Notes: generated by a model not told the origin, from the letters alone. A stretch of 64,000 nucleotides of DNA from Acidobacteriota bacterium (GCA_021787565.1 JAJYLT010000002.1:108635-172634); one strand, 5' to 3'. Shown: positions 53,116 to 62,643, counted from the stretch's first letter. Made by a program: numbers and translations.

Positions 53116-54619
53116 ATCGGTGAAGGCTGAAAGGCGGCCATCGCCTCCCGCGGCCGGCCGCCGGCCTTCGTCTTCCTCTGGCATAGGGATCAGGATTCTC
53201 GCTCCGACCGCCATGGTCGCGCGCTATCGGGGGCGGATCCGCTACTGGAGCCTCTGGAACGAGCCCAATTCCCGCACCTTCTTCCGGGGCTCCATGGAGC
53301 AGTACATCCACGGGGTGCTCATCCCTGGGGCCAGGGCGGCCAAGGCCGCCGACCCGGACTGCCGCATGGTCGGACCCGAACTGGCCCACATCGACCCCAC
53401 GGATTCGCGAGCAGATTCCCCGCTTTCCTCCGCCTCGTCGCCGGCCGCGACGTGGGACGTGGTCCTTATAGGAGCGGGGCCGGCGGGTTCCACCGCCGCC
53501 CTTCACCTGGCGAGGGCCGGCCACCGCGTGCTCCTCGTGGACCGCAAGAGCTTCCCCCGCGAGAAGGTCTGCGGCGACGGACTCATCCACGACGCCATCG
53601 AGTGCGCCAAGCGGGGGGGCCTTTGGGACGAGCTGAAGGCCGCCGCCCATCCCCTCGAGGGACTGCGCGTCTATTCGCCCAACGGGCTCTACGCGGATTT
53701 CGCCGGCGAGTTCTGGACCCTCGAGCGCCTCCGTCTGGACCACCTCCTCCTGCGGGGGGCCATTGCCGCGGGGGCCAGCTTCGTCCCCGGTGAGGTCACG
53801 GGCGTCAGCCAGGGGGACGCGGGCGTCGAGGTGACGGTGAAGGGGATGACCGCTCCCGTAAAGGCGCGTTCGGCCCTCCTCGCCACGGGCGCGGACCTCT
53901 CCCTGCTCCGGCGGATGGGGTTCACCGCCCCGTCGTCCCCCAGCGCCATCGCCATGCGCTGCTATGTCCAGTCGGAGGTCGAGATCCGCCGGTTGCTGGT
54001 CTCCTTCGACGGATCCTGCCTGCCGGGTTACGCCTGGATCTTTCCCCTGGGGCAGAGCCGGTACAACGTGGGCTGCGGCCTCTTCGGGCTGGCCCCCGGC
54101 GGCGGGGCGCCCTCCCTTCAGGCCCTGTTCAACTCGTTTCTGGAGGGTTTTCCCTTGGCCCGGGAGCTGATGGCCAAGGGGGTGCGCCTCAGCCCGCTCA
54201 AGGGCTCTCCCCTCCGCTGCGGCCTCGATGGCATGCCCGAGCGCTGCCGCCCGGCCGGGAGGATTCTCGCCGCCGGCGAGGCTATCGGCACGACCTTCCC
54301 CTTCACCGGCGAGGGAATCGGCAAGGCCATGGAAAGCGGTGAGCTGGCCGCGGGCCTGCTGGATAGAGCCCTTCGGACCGACCATTGGGATGGGCTTTCC
54401 GACTATCCCGGTCTCCTGGAGAGGGAGTTGCGCCTCAAGTACCTCGGCTACCAAAAGGCGGAGCGCTGGCTCTCCAAGCCCTGGGTCGCCAATTTGGTGG
54501 CCCGGCGGGCCAGCAAGAGCCCCTTCCTCCGTGCGGCGCTTGAGGGCATCCTGAACGAAACGGCGGACCCCCGGCGCGTCTTCTCGCCCGCGACGATCCT
54601 GCTCTCTTTCCTGCGCTGA
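53108..54619 (+). CDS. Glycosidase fragment fused in frame to a geranylgeranyl-reductase-like flavoprotein
   Basis: 503-codon frame with two unrelated parts. Residues about 37-98 match the middle of a clan GH-A glycoside hydrolase: RYWSLWNEPN contains the NEP acid/base motif, then AAKAADPDCRMVGPEL. The rest of that enzyme is absent. From about residue 113 there is a complete FAD-dependent oxidoreductase of the geranylgeranyl-reductase family (VVLIGAGPAGSTAALHLARA, REKVCGDGL, GEAIGTTFPFTGEGIGKA). The frame begins inside the upstream stop codon. The true start may be a later ATG (53366), making the glycosidase part an untranslated relic. Confidence 0.7.
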   Translation: MRESVKAERRPSPPAAGRRPSSSSGIGIRILAPTAMVARYRGRIRYWSLWNEPNSRTFFRGSMEQYIHGVLIPGARAAKAADPDCRMVGPELAHIDPTDSRADSPLSSASSPAATWDVVLIGAGPAGSTAALHLARAGHRVLLVDRKSFPREKVCGDGLIHDAIECAKRGGLWDELKAAAHPLEGLRVYSPNGLYADFAGEFWTLERLRLDHLLLRGAIAAGASFVPGEVTGVSQGDAGVEVTVKGMTAPVKARSALLATGADLSLLRRMGFTAPSSPSAIAMRCYVQSEVEIRRLLVSFDGSCLPGYAWIFPLGQSRYNVGCGLFGLAPGGGAPSLQALFNSFLEGFPLARELMAKGVRLSPLKGSPLRCGLDGMPERCRPAGRILAAGEAIGTTFPFTGEGIGKAMESGELAAGLLDRALRTDHWDGLSDYPGLLERELRLKYLGYQKAERWLSKPWVANLVARRASKSPFLRAALEGILNETADPRRVFSPATILLSFLR

Positions 54620-54658
54620 CGCCGCTCCATCCACCCGGTGCCCGCCCTGGTCTTGACC

Positions 54659-54687
54659 ATGCCATGCCTCCCTGGCAGGCTTGGCAT
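54659..54687. terminator. Hairpin between convergent genes
   Basis: ATGCCA and TGGCAT form the outer stem with an inner partial GCC/GGC stem, between the reductase and the convergent GGDEF gene. It could end either transcript. Confidence 0.45.
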
Positions 54688-54724
54688 TGCCTTCATCCCC
54701 TCTTCCGGTCCGTGGCAGCCGAAG

Positions 54725-57700
54725 CTAGTCCGTTCCTTGAACACCGGCAGCCTCGACCCTGTTTCTTCCCCTCTGCTTGGCCGAATAGAGGGCGCCATCG
54801 GCGTCCCGGAAGAGTTCCTCGGCCGTGCCGCGCCCTCCGGGGACCACCGCGGCCACACCGAGGCTGATCGTCACGAGGCCGCGTCCGTCCGCAAACTCGT
54901 GGGGCATCCCGAGCGCCTCGACCCTCCGGCGCATCTCCTCCGCCACCGCCACGGCGGCCGGGAGGTCGGCCCCCGCAAGGACCGCCACGAACTCCTCTCC
55001 GCCGTACCGCGCGATGAAGTCACCCGCCCTTGAGAGCGTCTCGCTCAAAATCCTCGCCACCGAGCACAGACATTCGTCCCCGCGCTGGTGTCCGTAGGCG
55101 TCATTGAAATCCTTGAAGTGGTCGATGTCGGCCACTACAAGCGCCAGCGGGCTCCCGGCGCGAGTGGCGCGGCGCCACTCCGAATCCAGAACCTCCTCCA
55201 ACCTTCGCCGGTTGGCCACCCCCGTCAGCGCATCCTGATAGGAGAACCCTTCCAGCAGGGCATTGACCGCCGACAGCCTGCCCGCCTGATCCTTGAGTTG
55301 TGCGTTGGCCTGCTCGAGCTGGCGGGTCCGATCGGCCACCAGGGCCACGAGCCGACGCTCACGCCGCTTGAGCTCGCCAACCCTCCAGAGGTAGGCCGCG
55401 TATCCCACCAGGACGAGGCCCAGCGACGCGATGGCGTAGAACCAGCCCGTCTGGTAGAAATAGGGCTCCATCTCCACCTCCACCGTCGCTCCCTGCTGGC
55501 TCCACACCCCTTCACTGGTGCTTGCCTCCACCCGGAAGGTGTAGACGCCGGGAGGGAGCCGGGAGTAGTCCGCACTCCGTTGCCGCGTCACCTCCTTCCA
55601 CTCCTTGTCCAGACCATCCAGACGATACCGGAAACGGACCCGCTTCGGCGAAACGAAAGCGAGGGCTGTGAAGCGGAACTCCACCGACTCGGTGCCGGGG
55701 GCCAGGCGGACGGGGCGTCCTGGGTCGAGCGGCGTCCCGTCGGCCGCAACCGACTCCAGAACGACGCGCGGGGGCCTCCCGCTGTCCATCTCGTCGCCGG
55801 GATCAATCGAGGCCACGCCCCGCATGGTGGGGAACCACAAGGTGCCCGATCGTGTGACCGTGCCGGCCGGCTGGCACCCCCCCGCGCATTCGGCGCTCCT
55901 GAGCCCATCCTCGCGGCCGTAAGTGGTGCAGGACACGGTGGGGCTCTTCCCCGACAGAACGGCCTCCACCTGGCTTTTCGCCACACGGAAGATTCCGCGG
56001 CTCGACCCCATCCAGAAGTTGCCTTTCCGATCCTGAAGGATCCGGTATATTACGTCGTCGGCCAGCCCCTGGCGCCGCGTGCAGCTCTGGAAATTCCCTC
56101 CCTCGAACCGCGCCAATCCGTTCCAATACGTGCCGATCCAGAGTACGCCCGGACGCTCTTCAAAGAAGCAGATGCCGTTGATTTTCATCGATTTCAGCTT
56201 CCCGCCCTCCAGGATCGAGGTCCTGCCTCGCGTGGCGATCCAGAGCCGCCCCTCGTGGTCCTCCAGGAGGCCGATGACGGTGTTGTTGGCCAGGCCGTCG
56301 CGAGTGGTGTACGCAGTGAAGCGCCCGTCGAGGAAACGGTCGAGTCCTCCCCCGTCGGTTCCCACCCACAGGGCTCCGTGACGGTCCCTCAGGATGGCGA
56401 GGACGCGGTTGTTGGAGAGCCCGTCCCTCGTCGTGAAGGTGGTGAATCGCCCCTCCCGGTAGCGCGTCAGCCCTCCCCGCGTCCCGATCCAGAGGGTTCC
56501 GTCCGTGTCCTGACAAAGGGACCAGACCAGGTCATCGCCCAGCCCGTCCCGCTTCGTGAAGACCCTGAAGCGGCCGTCCCTGAAGAGGGCGAGGCCGTGG
56601 CTCGTGCCCACCCAGACCCCGCCCTGCCGGTCCTCCAGCGTGCACCACGCCAGGTCTCCCGGGAGGCCTTCCTGGGAGCTGTAATTGGTCACGCTCGTGT
56701 CTCTCATTTGCTCGAGAGCCGCGAAGGTCCCCACCCACAGGTTCCCCTCGGCATCCTCCAGCAGGCAGGCCACGATGTCGTTGCTCAGTCCCTCTTTCGC
56801 GGTGAAGCGGCTGGCTCCGCTGGGCGACAAGCGGTCCAGTCCCCCACCGTAGGTGCCGACCCACAGGTTTCCCTGCCGGTCTTCGCGGATGCAGAGAACG
56901 TAATCGGACGAGAGGCCGTCACGGGTGGTATAGACGGTCGGATTGCCCCTCCAGAGCTTGACGAGTCCAGCCCCGTACGTCCCGACCCAAAGGGCCCCGT
57001 CCCGCGCCGTCCATAGGCATGACAGGAAGTCGCTCGGAAGTCCGTCGGCGGTCGTGAGAGCCGTGACGCTCCGGCCTCTCAGTCTCAGCAGCCCGCCTCC
57101 CTCGGTTGCCGCCCACAACACCCCTGAGGCGTCCACCGCGATGGCCCTGATGGGGGCGGGGGGGTGACCCGCGGGTTCCGGGTAGCTGGTGGTGGAGCCG
57201 CTCCCCAGAGAGAGCAGCCTCCCTTTCGAGGTGCCGATCCAGAGGTGGTCCCGGCCGCCCTCGGCCAGGGCGGTGACGTGCTCATCCCCCTGGAACGTCG
57301 GTCCGCTGACCCGCGAGAAGAGCCCGTTCCTGTAGTGAAGCAGGCCGCCGACCTGCGGCGCGACCCACAGTCCTCCCTCCTGGTCTCGAAGCATGGCCAG
57401 GATGGCCGTGGAGGGGTATTCCTTCCCGGTGATCGGGTCATGCGTGGAGAAGCGGACGCCGTCGAAGCGCCCCAGCCCTCCCATGGTGCCGACCCAGAGG
57501 TAGCCGTCCGCGGTCTGCTGCACGCAGAGGACGCTGCTGGCGGGCAGACCCTCCTCCACGGTCCAGACTACGTGTCCATACTGAGTGATGGCCTTGTCGG
57601 GATCCAGGGCCGCGGAAGGCTGACCGGCGCCCAGGGCCAAGCACAGAACGGCTCCTAGAGGGGCGCAGCACCGCGCCACCTTCCGCCAATGCCCGATGAA

Positions 57701-57787
57701 ATGCCTGCTCCGCCCGCCCGCGATCCCCACCCGTCCCCCTTCGGCCGGGGCCAAGCCGGGAGCCCCACGGGCGCCCGCGAGCCGCAT
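54725..57787 (-). CDS. Periplasmic-sensor diguanylate cyclase (propeller, Y_Y_Y, GGDEF)
   Basis: 1020 residues. A hydrophobic export signal (about 37-60) precedes about a dozen propeller repeats of the two-component-regulator type (LWVGT.GGL.R, spaced about 40 residues). A Y_Y_Y domain follows (about 690-770: FRYRLDGLDKEW). Next come one membrane span (about 785-805), a coiled coil and a GGDEF domain (about 855-1015). RYGGEEF is an active-type signature, and RAGD five residues before it is the inhibitory site. It should make c-di-GMP in response to a periplasmic ligand. The start codon is uncertain; a GTG at 57730 is an alternative. Confidence 0.88.
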   Translation of the reverse strand: MRLAGARGAPGLAPAEGGRVGIAGGRSRHFIGHWRKVARCCAPLGAVLCLALGAGQPSAALDPDKAITQYGHVVWTVEEGLPASSVLCVQQTADGYLWVGTMGGLGRFDGVRFSTHDPITGKEYPSTAILAMLRDQEGGLWVAPQVGGLLHYRNGLFSRVSGPTFQGDEHVTALAEGGRDHLWIGTSKGRLLSLGSGSTTSYPEPAGHPPAPIRAIAVDASGVLWAATEGGGLLRLRGRSVTALTTADGLPSDFLSCLWTARDGALWVGTYGAGLVKLWRGNPTVYTTRDGLSSDYVLCIREDRQGNLWVGTYGGGLDRLSPSGASRFTAKEGLSNDIVACLLEDAEGNLWVGTFAALEQMRDTSVTNYSSQEGLPGDLAWCTLEDRQGGVWVGTSHGLALFRDGRFRVFTKRDGLGDDLVWSLCQDTDGTLWIGTRGGLTRYREGRFTTFTTRDGLSNNRVLAILRDRHGALWVGTDGGGLDRFLDGRFTAYTTRDGLANNTVIGLLEDHEGRLWIATRGRTSILEGGKLKSMKINGICFFEERPGVLWIGTYWNGLARFEGGNFQSCTRRQGLADDVIYRILQDRKGNFWMGSSRGIFRVAKSQVEAVLSGKSPTVSCTTYGREDGLRSAECAGGCQPAGTVTRSGTLWFPTMRGVASIDPGDEMDSGRPPRVVLESVAADGTPLDPGRPVRLAPGTESVEFRFTALAFVSPKRVRFRYRLDGLDKEWKEVTRQRSADYSRLPPGVYTFRVEASTSEGVWSQQGATVEVEMEPYFYQTGWFYAIASLGLVLVGYAAYLWRVGELKRRERRLVALVADRTRQLEQANAQLKDQAGRLSAVNALLEGFSYQDALTGVANRRRLEEVLDSEWRRATRAGSPLALVVADIDHFKDFNDAYGHQRGDECLCSVARILSETLSRAGDFIARYGGEEFVAVLAGADLPAAVAVAEEMRRRVEALGMPHEFADGRGLVTISLGVAAVVPGGRGTAEELFRDADGALYSAKQRGRNRVEAAGVQGTD

Positions 57788-57891
57788 TGGCCCACCGCGA
57801 CGACTTCAACCCGCCGCCTCCATGGCCAGCCCCGTTCGTTGGAGCTATTCTGGCATGGGCCGCGCGCTCCGTCCAGACGCGGCTTCGCTTC

Positions 57892-58160
57892 TCAAACGCC
57901 TTTTGCGCCGAAGATCTCGGCTAAGAAGTCCTTCATGGCCTGCCAGCTCCGCCGGTCAGCCTCGGCGTTGTAGGCCACACCCGTCTTGGGGTCGTTGCCG
58001 CGGGACGGATGGGAGAATCAGTGGAGCGCCCCGCCGGGGCCGCCTCCAGGGTGGCGGGGCCCCTGTCCTGGGGCAGGGAGAGGCCTGCGGCCCAGGCGGT
58101 GACGGCAAGAACCAACACAGCCAAGAGGATCATGGTGGGACGACCGAAGGCTGCGCGCAT
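57892..58160 (-). pseudogene. Dienelactone-hydrolase relic with exported N-terminus
   Basis: From an ATG at 58160 a signal peptide is encoded (MRAAFGRPTMILLAVLVLAV, ending near AWAAG). In another frame, from 58017 to the stop at 57892, the last 41 residues are the C-terminus of a dienelactone hydrolase-type alpha/beta hydrolase (FSHPSRGNDPKTGVAYN, then SWQAMKDFLAEIFG). The catalytic core between them is gone and the two ends are out of frame. It has the same deletion style as the gnd remnant. Confidence 0.6.
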
Positions 58161-58268
58161 GACTCGAAACCTCCTGAAGGATTCCCGAAAGGTCGCGATG
58201 GCCCCGCGGGCGGGCCAGTAAGTGCCACAACGAGCAGGATGGCCTGGCGCACGCAAGCCCGAGCCAGT

Positions 58269-59957
58269 CTAGCGCGCGCCCCCGTGCTCCTCCCTCAGCA
58301 CGCGGCGCAGGAGCTTGCCCACGTTGTTCTTGGGGAGCTCCTTCCGGAACTCCACGTACTTGGGCACCTTGTAGGCCGTCAGCTTGGTCCTGCAGAACTC
58401 GATGATCTCCTCCTCGGTGGCGCTCTGCCCCTCCTTCAGCACCACGAAGGCCTTCACGCGCTCCCCCGACCTCTCGTCCGGTACGCCGATGACCCCGGCC
58501 TCCAGCACCTTCGGGTGCTCGTAGAGGACCTCCTCCACGTCCCGCGGGTAGACGTTGAAGCCGCCCGTGATGACCATGTCCTTCTTCCGGTCCACGATGA
58601 AGACGTAGCCGTCCTCGTCCATCCGCCCGATGTCCCCCGTGTAGAACCAGCCTTCCCGCAGGGCCGCCCGCGTCTCTTCGGGCCGGTTCCAGTAGCCCTT
58701 CATGACCTGCGGCCCCTTGATGAGGATCTCTCCCGACTCCCCGAGCGGCATGTCCGTCTCCCCCGTGGTCTGGTCCACGATGCGGATCTCCGTGTCGATG
58801 AAGGGAAGTCCGACGGATCCTGGCTTCCTCAAGCCCAGGCGCGGGTTGGCCGCGGCCACGGGCGAAGTCTCGGAAAGGCCGTAGCCTTCGAATATCTTGC
58901 CGCCCGTCATGGCTTCGAACTTCTGGAGCACCTCCACCGGCAAGGGCGCCGCGCCAGACATGCAGCCCTGGATGCAGTCGATCTTGTACTCTTTGGCCCT
59001 CGGGTTGTTGGCTATGGCGGTGTAGAGGGCGGGGACGCCGGGGAGATAGTCCGGCTGCTCGTCGCGGACCATCTCCAGCAGATCCGAGACGTCCGGCTTG
59101 GGCCGCGTGGGGAAGAGGATCAGCCTGCCGCCCCATAGGATACTGCTATGCATGCAGATCGTCATACCGAAAGTGTGGAAGAGCGGTAAGACCGCCATGA
59201 TGGAGTCCTGAGGAGTATCATGCATCTCGCCAGCGCTGGCCCAGCAAAAGAAGTGGTAGGTGTTCGCCACGATGTTCGAGTGGGTGAGCACGGCGCCCTT
59301 CGACACCCCGGTGGTGCCTCCCGTGTACATCAGCGCGGCCGTGTCCTCGGGCTCCACCTTCACCTCGGGGGGCGCCGAGTGGTCGCCGTCGACAAGATCC
59401 CGGAAGCGAACGTAGCCCCCGTCAGCGGGTATCCCCGCCAGGTCCCTGCGCTTCGCCAGCGGGTAGAGGAGGCTCTTCGGGAAGGGCAGGTAGTCGCTCA
59501 CCCGGCCGACGATGACCTTCTCCAACCCCACCGTGTCCTTGACCGCCTTGACTTTGGACAGCGTGAGCTCCAGGTCCAGCGTCACGAGCACCTTCGCGCC
59601 CGAGTCCTTCACCTGGTAGGAGAGCTCCCTCTCGGTGTAGAGGGGGTTGGTCGGAACGCAGATGGCCCCGGCCTTGAGCACGCCGTAGTACGCGATGATC
59701 ATCTGCGGGACGTTGGGCAGGTAGAGGGCCACCCGGGCCCCCTTGCGGACCCCCATGTCGGCCAGCCCCCGGGCGAACGCGTTGCAGTATCCCAGAAGCT
59801 CACCGTAGGTGATCTGCTTGCCCAGAAAGGTGATGGCGACCCGGTCTGGGAATTTGGCCGCCGAGTCGTCAAGAAACTGCTGGAGCGGTACCTTCGGATA
59901 ATCCAGGCTCGGCGGTACCTTCGGATCGTAGTGACGGTGCCAGAAACGCTCTTCCAT
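58269..59957 (-). CDS. fadD: Long-chain fatty-acid-CoA ligase
   Basis: 562-residue ANL ligase of the FadD type. MYTGGTTGVSKGAVLTH is the AMP loop, FEGYGLSETSPV the acyl/AMP motif and VDRKKDMVITGGFNVYPRDVE the hinge; the last is typical of long-chain enzymes. The C-terminal motif LPKNNVGKLLRR keeps the catalytic Lys. The second of two adjacent ATGs (59957) is best spaced from the GGAGGTGGG site. It is a single gene, flanked upstream by dispersed repeats. Confidence 0.9.
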   Translation of the reverse strand: MEERFWHRHYDPKVPPSLDYPKVPLQQFLDDSAAKFPDRVAITFLGKQITYGELLGYCNAFARGLADMGVRKGARVALYLPNVPQMIIAYYGVLKAGAICVPTNPLYTERELSYQVKDSGAKVLVTLDLELTLSKVKAVKDTVGLEKVIVGRVSDYLPFPKSLLYPLAKRRDLAGIPADGGYVRFRDLVDGDHSAPPEVKVEPEDTAALMYTGGTTGVSKGAVLTHSNIVANTYHFFCWASAGEMHDTPQDSIMAVLPLFHTFGMTICMHSSILWGGRLILFPTRPKPDVSDLLEMVRDEQPDYLPGVPALYTAIANNPRAKEYKIDCIQGCMSGAAPLPVEVLQKFEAMTGGKIFEGYGLSETSPVAAANPRLGLRKPGSVGLPFIDTEIRIVDQTTGETDMPLGESGEILIKGPQVMKGYWNRPEETRAALREGWFYTGDIGRMDEDGYVFIVDRKKDMVITGGFNVYPRDVEEVLYEHPKVLEAGVIGVPDERSGERVKAFVVLKEGQSATEEEIIEFCRTKLTAYKVPKYVEFRKELPKNNVGKLLRRVLREEHGGAR

Positions 59958-60184
59958 CATCCCACCTCCCTGTGAGCTGCCTCTGGATAGCCCGCGCCGC
60001 CCCATCTGGAGCGAAGGCGAGCCCTCCGGCTTCCGCGCAAGACTTCAAGACCCAACGGTCTGTGGTCTGCCGGTCCCCCGCCCCTCCGCCCCGCGGAGCC
60101 CGGCCCCCGGCTTGCCAACGTCGTGAATGGACCTGCGGCTATTATCTTCAAGCTCCCCGCGCCCGTCAACGGCTGCATTCCACC

Positions 60185-60333
60185 CAAATTCCGCGATGGA
60201 ATCGCACTCGTAGGAGCGCCGCCCCCGGCGCGACGGACCGTACGCGGGCACCGCATCCTGGTCGCAGGGTCACTCGGTTCGCGGCGAGGCGCCGCTCCTA
60301 CGCAGGCGTTGAGCCGCTATCGCGGAATTGGGG
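60185..60333. repeat. 149-bp dispersed inverted-repeat element, copy B
   Basis: Nearly identical to copy A at 51868, with only a few substitutions seen by eye. Same terminal AATTCCGCGAT/ATCGCGGAATT pair and internal TAGGAGCGCCGCC pair. Confidence 0.8.
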
Positions 60334-60340
60334 TTCCACC

Positions 60341-60488
60341 CAAGTTCCGCGATGTCATTTCACCCGCGGGAGCGCCGCCCCGGGGCGACGGGCCGTTCAC
60401 AGGGCGCCCATCATGGTGCCGGGGTCACCCTGGTCGCGGCAAGGCGCCTCTCCTGCGCAAGGGTTGAGCCCCCATCGCGGAATTGGGG
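60341..60488. repeat. Dispersed inverted-repeat element, copy C (diverged)
   Basis: Follows copy B after seven bases in the same orientation. The ends are conserved (GTTCCGCGAT and ATCGCGGAATTGGGG) but the internal part is clearly diverged, so this copy is older or belongs to another subfamily. Confidence 0.7.
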
Positions 60489-60526
60489 CGGGCTTGGGGA
60501 TGGACGCGCCAAGAGCATTCCGCCCC

Positions 60527-60568
60527 TCATCACTCATCACTCATCACTCATCCCTCATCTTTCATCTC
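60527..60568. repeat. Heptad tandem repeat (TCATCAC type)
   Basis: Three perfect TCATCAC units (60527-60547) followed by variants TCATCCC, TCATCTT and TCATCTC. It lies immediately upstream of the hutU promoter region, and copy-number change could alter promoter spacing. Confidence 0.6.
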
Positions 60569-60579
60569 CCCTGCCTTTT

Positions 60580-60608
60580 TTCCGAACACCCATCCCCTGC
60601 GCTATACT
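60580..60608 (+). promoter_or_regulatory. Candidate promoter for hutU
   Basis: TTCCGA (60580-60585), 17 bases, TATACT (60603-60608). The start codon is only 26 bases downstream of the -10 box, giving a very short leader. Confidence 0.4.
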
Positions 60609-60633
60609 CATTCCTCAAGTCGAGGGGATTCCC

Positions 60634-62643
60634 ATGGCCACCACATTCGAACTGGATTTCGAGCAGCTCCCGCCCAAGAAACCGTTCGCGGTGGGTATTC
60701 GCCGCGCGCCGAGCCGCGGCTTCCGGCTGAACCGCAAGGACGCCGAGACCGCCCTCAAGAACGCCCTGCGCTACGTCCCCGCCCGCTTCCACGAGGAGCT
60801 GGCGCCGGAGTTCATGGAGGAGCTCACGACCCGCGGGCGCATCTACGGCTACCGCTTCCGCCCCGAGGGGCGGCTGTACGGCCGGCCCGTCCACGAGTAT
60901 CCGGGGAAGATCCTGCAAGCCCAGGGCATGCAGGTCATGATCGACAACAACCTCGATTTCGACGTGGCCCTCTACCCCTACGAGCTCGTCACCTATGGCG
61001 AGACGGGGCAGGTCTTCCAGAACTGGATGCAGTACCTCCTCGTCAAGCGCTACCTCGCCGAGATGGACGAGAACCAGACGCTGGTGGTCTCCTCGGGCCA
61101 CCCCCTCGGCCTCTTCCCCTCGCGCCCCGAGGCGCCCCGGGCCGTGATCACCAACGGCCTCATGGTGGGGATGTTCGACACCGCGGAGGAGTTCCACCGC
61201 CTGGCCGCCATGGGCTGCGTGAACTACGGCCAGATGACCGCCGGCGGGTGGATGTACATCGGGCCTCAGGGCATCGTGCACGGCACCTACATCACCCTGC
61301 TGAACGCGGGCCGCCTCTACCTGGGCATCCCGCAGGACCAGGACCTGCGCGGCCACCTCTTTTTGACCTCGGGCCTGGGCGGCATGTCGGGCGCCCAGCC
61401 GAAGGCCGCCGACATCGCGGGGGCCGTCTCCGTCACCGCCGAGGTGGACGCCAGCCGCATCGAGACGCGCCACAAGCAAGGCTGGGTGGGCCGCCTCTCC
61501 GCGGACCTGGCCGAAATCGAGCGCTGGATGAAAGAGGCCCTCGCCAGAAAGGAGCCCCGCTCCATCGCCTACCACGGCAACGTGGTGGACCTCCTCGAAT
61601 ACGCCGAGGCCCACGCCTGGCCCGCCGAGCTGCTCTCCGACCAGACCTCCTGCCACGCCGCCTACGAAGGGGGCTACTGCCCCGCCGGCCTCACCTACGA
61701 TCAGGCCACGGCCCTCCTCAAGGAGGACTTCCCCGCCTTCAAGGCCAAGGTCCACGAGAGCCTCAAGAGGCACTACGCGGTCCTCAGGCGCCTGACGGAT
61801 CGGGGCGCGCGCTTCTGGGACTACGGCAACTCCTTCCTGAAGGCCGTCCTCGACGCGGGTGTCTCCGAGATCGCGAAGAACGGCCGGGACACCAACGACG
61901 GCTTCATCTGGCCCTCCTACGTGGAGGACATCATGGGGCCCCTCTGCTTTGATTACGGCTACGGCCCCTTCCGCTGGGTCTGCCTCTCCGGCAAGCCGGA
62001 CGACCTCGACAAGACCGACGCCGTGGCCGCCTCCTGCATCGACCCCTCGCGCCGCTCCCAGGACCGCGACAACTACCACTGGGTGAAGGACGCCAAGAAG
62101 AACCGCCTCGTGGTGGGCACCCAGGCCCGCATCCTCTACGCGGACGCCGAGGGCCGGGTGAAGATCGCCCTGAGGTTCAACGACATGGTCCGCAGGGGCG
62201 AGATCGGCCCCGTCATCATGGGCCGGGACCACCACGACGTGCAGGGCACCGACTCCCCCTTCCGCGAGACGGCCAACATCTACGACGGGAGCGCCTACGC
62301 CTCCGACATGGCCCACCAGTGCTGGGCCGGCAACGTGGCCCGCGGCATGACCTACGCCGTCCTCTCCAACGGCGGCGGCGTGGGCACCGGCAAGTGCTTC
62401 AACGGCGGCTTCGGCCTCCTGCTCGACGGCTCCGAGCGCACCGACGCCGTCATAACCTCGGCCCTCGACTGGGACGTCACCGGCGGCATCGCCCGCCGCG
62501 CCTGGGCCCGCAACCCGAACGCCATCGAAACCGCCCGAAGCTGGAACGCCAAGATGGAGGGCCGGGGTCACATCACCGAGCCCGCCCTCGCCGCCGAGGC
62601 GCTGGTGTCAAGGACCGTGGAGGCCGCGTCGAAACGGGACTGA
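60634..62643 (+). CDS. hutU: Urocanate hydratase
   Basis: 669-residue urocanase, converting urocanate to imidazolonepropionate in histidine degradation with tightly bound NAD. GQMTAGGWMYIGPQGIVHGT and LSNGGGVGTGKCFNGGFGL are family signatures, together with YHGNVVDLLEYA. It is longer than the usual enteric form (about 555 residues), matching the long subgroup. The ATG at 60634 has GAGGGG. No hutH, hutI or hutG is adjacent, so the pathway must be completed elsewhere. Confidence 0.93.
   Translation: MATTFELDFEQLPPKKPFAVGIRRAPSRGFRLNRKDAETALKNALRYVPARFHEELAPEFMEELTTRGRIYGYRFRPEGRLYGRPVHEYPGKILQAQGMQVMIDNNLDFDVALYPYELVTYGETGQVFQNWMQYLLVKRYLAEMDENQTLVVSSGHPLGLFPSRPEAPRAVITNGLMVGMFDTAEEFHRLAAMGCVNYGQMTAGGWMYIGPQGIVHGTYITLLNAGRLYLGIPQDQDLRGHLFLTSGLGGMSGAQPKAADIAGAVSVTAEVDASRIETRHKQGWVGRLSADLAEIERWMKEALARKEPRSIAYHGNVVDLLEYAEAHAWPAELLSDQTSCHAAYEGGYCPAGLTYDQATALLKEDFPAFKAKVHESLKRHYAVLRRLTDRGARFWDYGNSFLKAVLDAGVSEIAKNGRDTNDGFIWPSYVEDIMGPLCFDYGYGPFRWVCLSGKPDDLDKTDAVAASCIDPSRRSQDRDNYHWVKDAKKNRLVVGTQARILYADAEGRVKIALRFNDMVRRGEIGPVIMGRDHHDVQGTDSPFRETANIYDGSAYASDMAHQCWAGNVARGMTYAVLSNGGGVGTGKCFNGGFGLLLDGSERTDAVITSALDWDVTGGIARRAWARNPNAIETARSWNAKMEGRGHITEPALAAEALVSRTVEAASKRD

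Larger units (their letters stand above)
60006..60633. other. Repeat-rich spacer between fadD and hutU
   Basis: No gene is seen. It holds two tandem copies of the 149-bp element (60185-60333 and 60341-60488), six heptad repeats of the TCATCAC type (60527-60568) and a promoter-like sequence for hutU. Confidence 0.6.

Noticed and set aside
60527..60568. Short repeats considered as a CRISPR array
   Set aside because: Units are heptads without spacers and there is no cas gene in the window.
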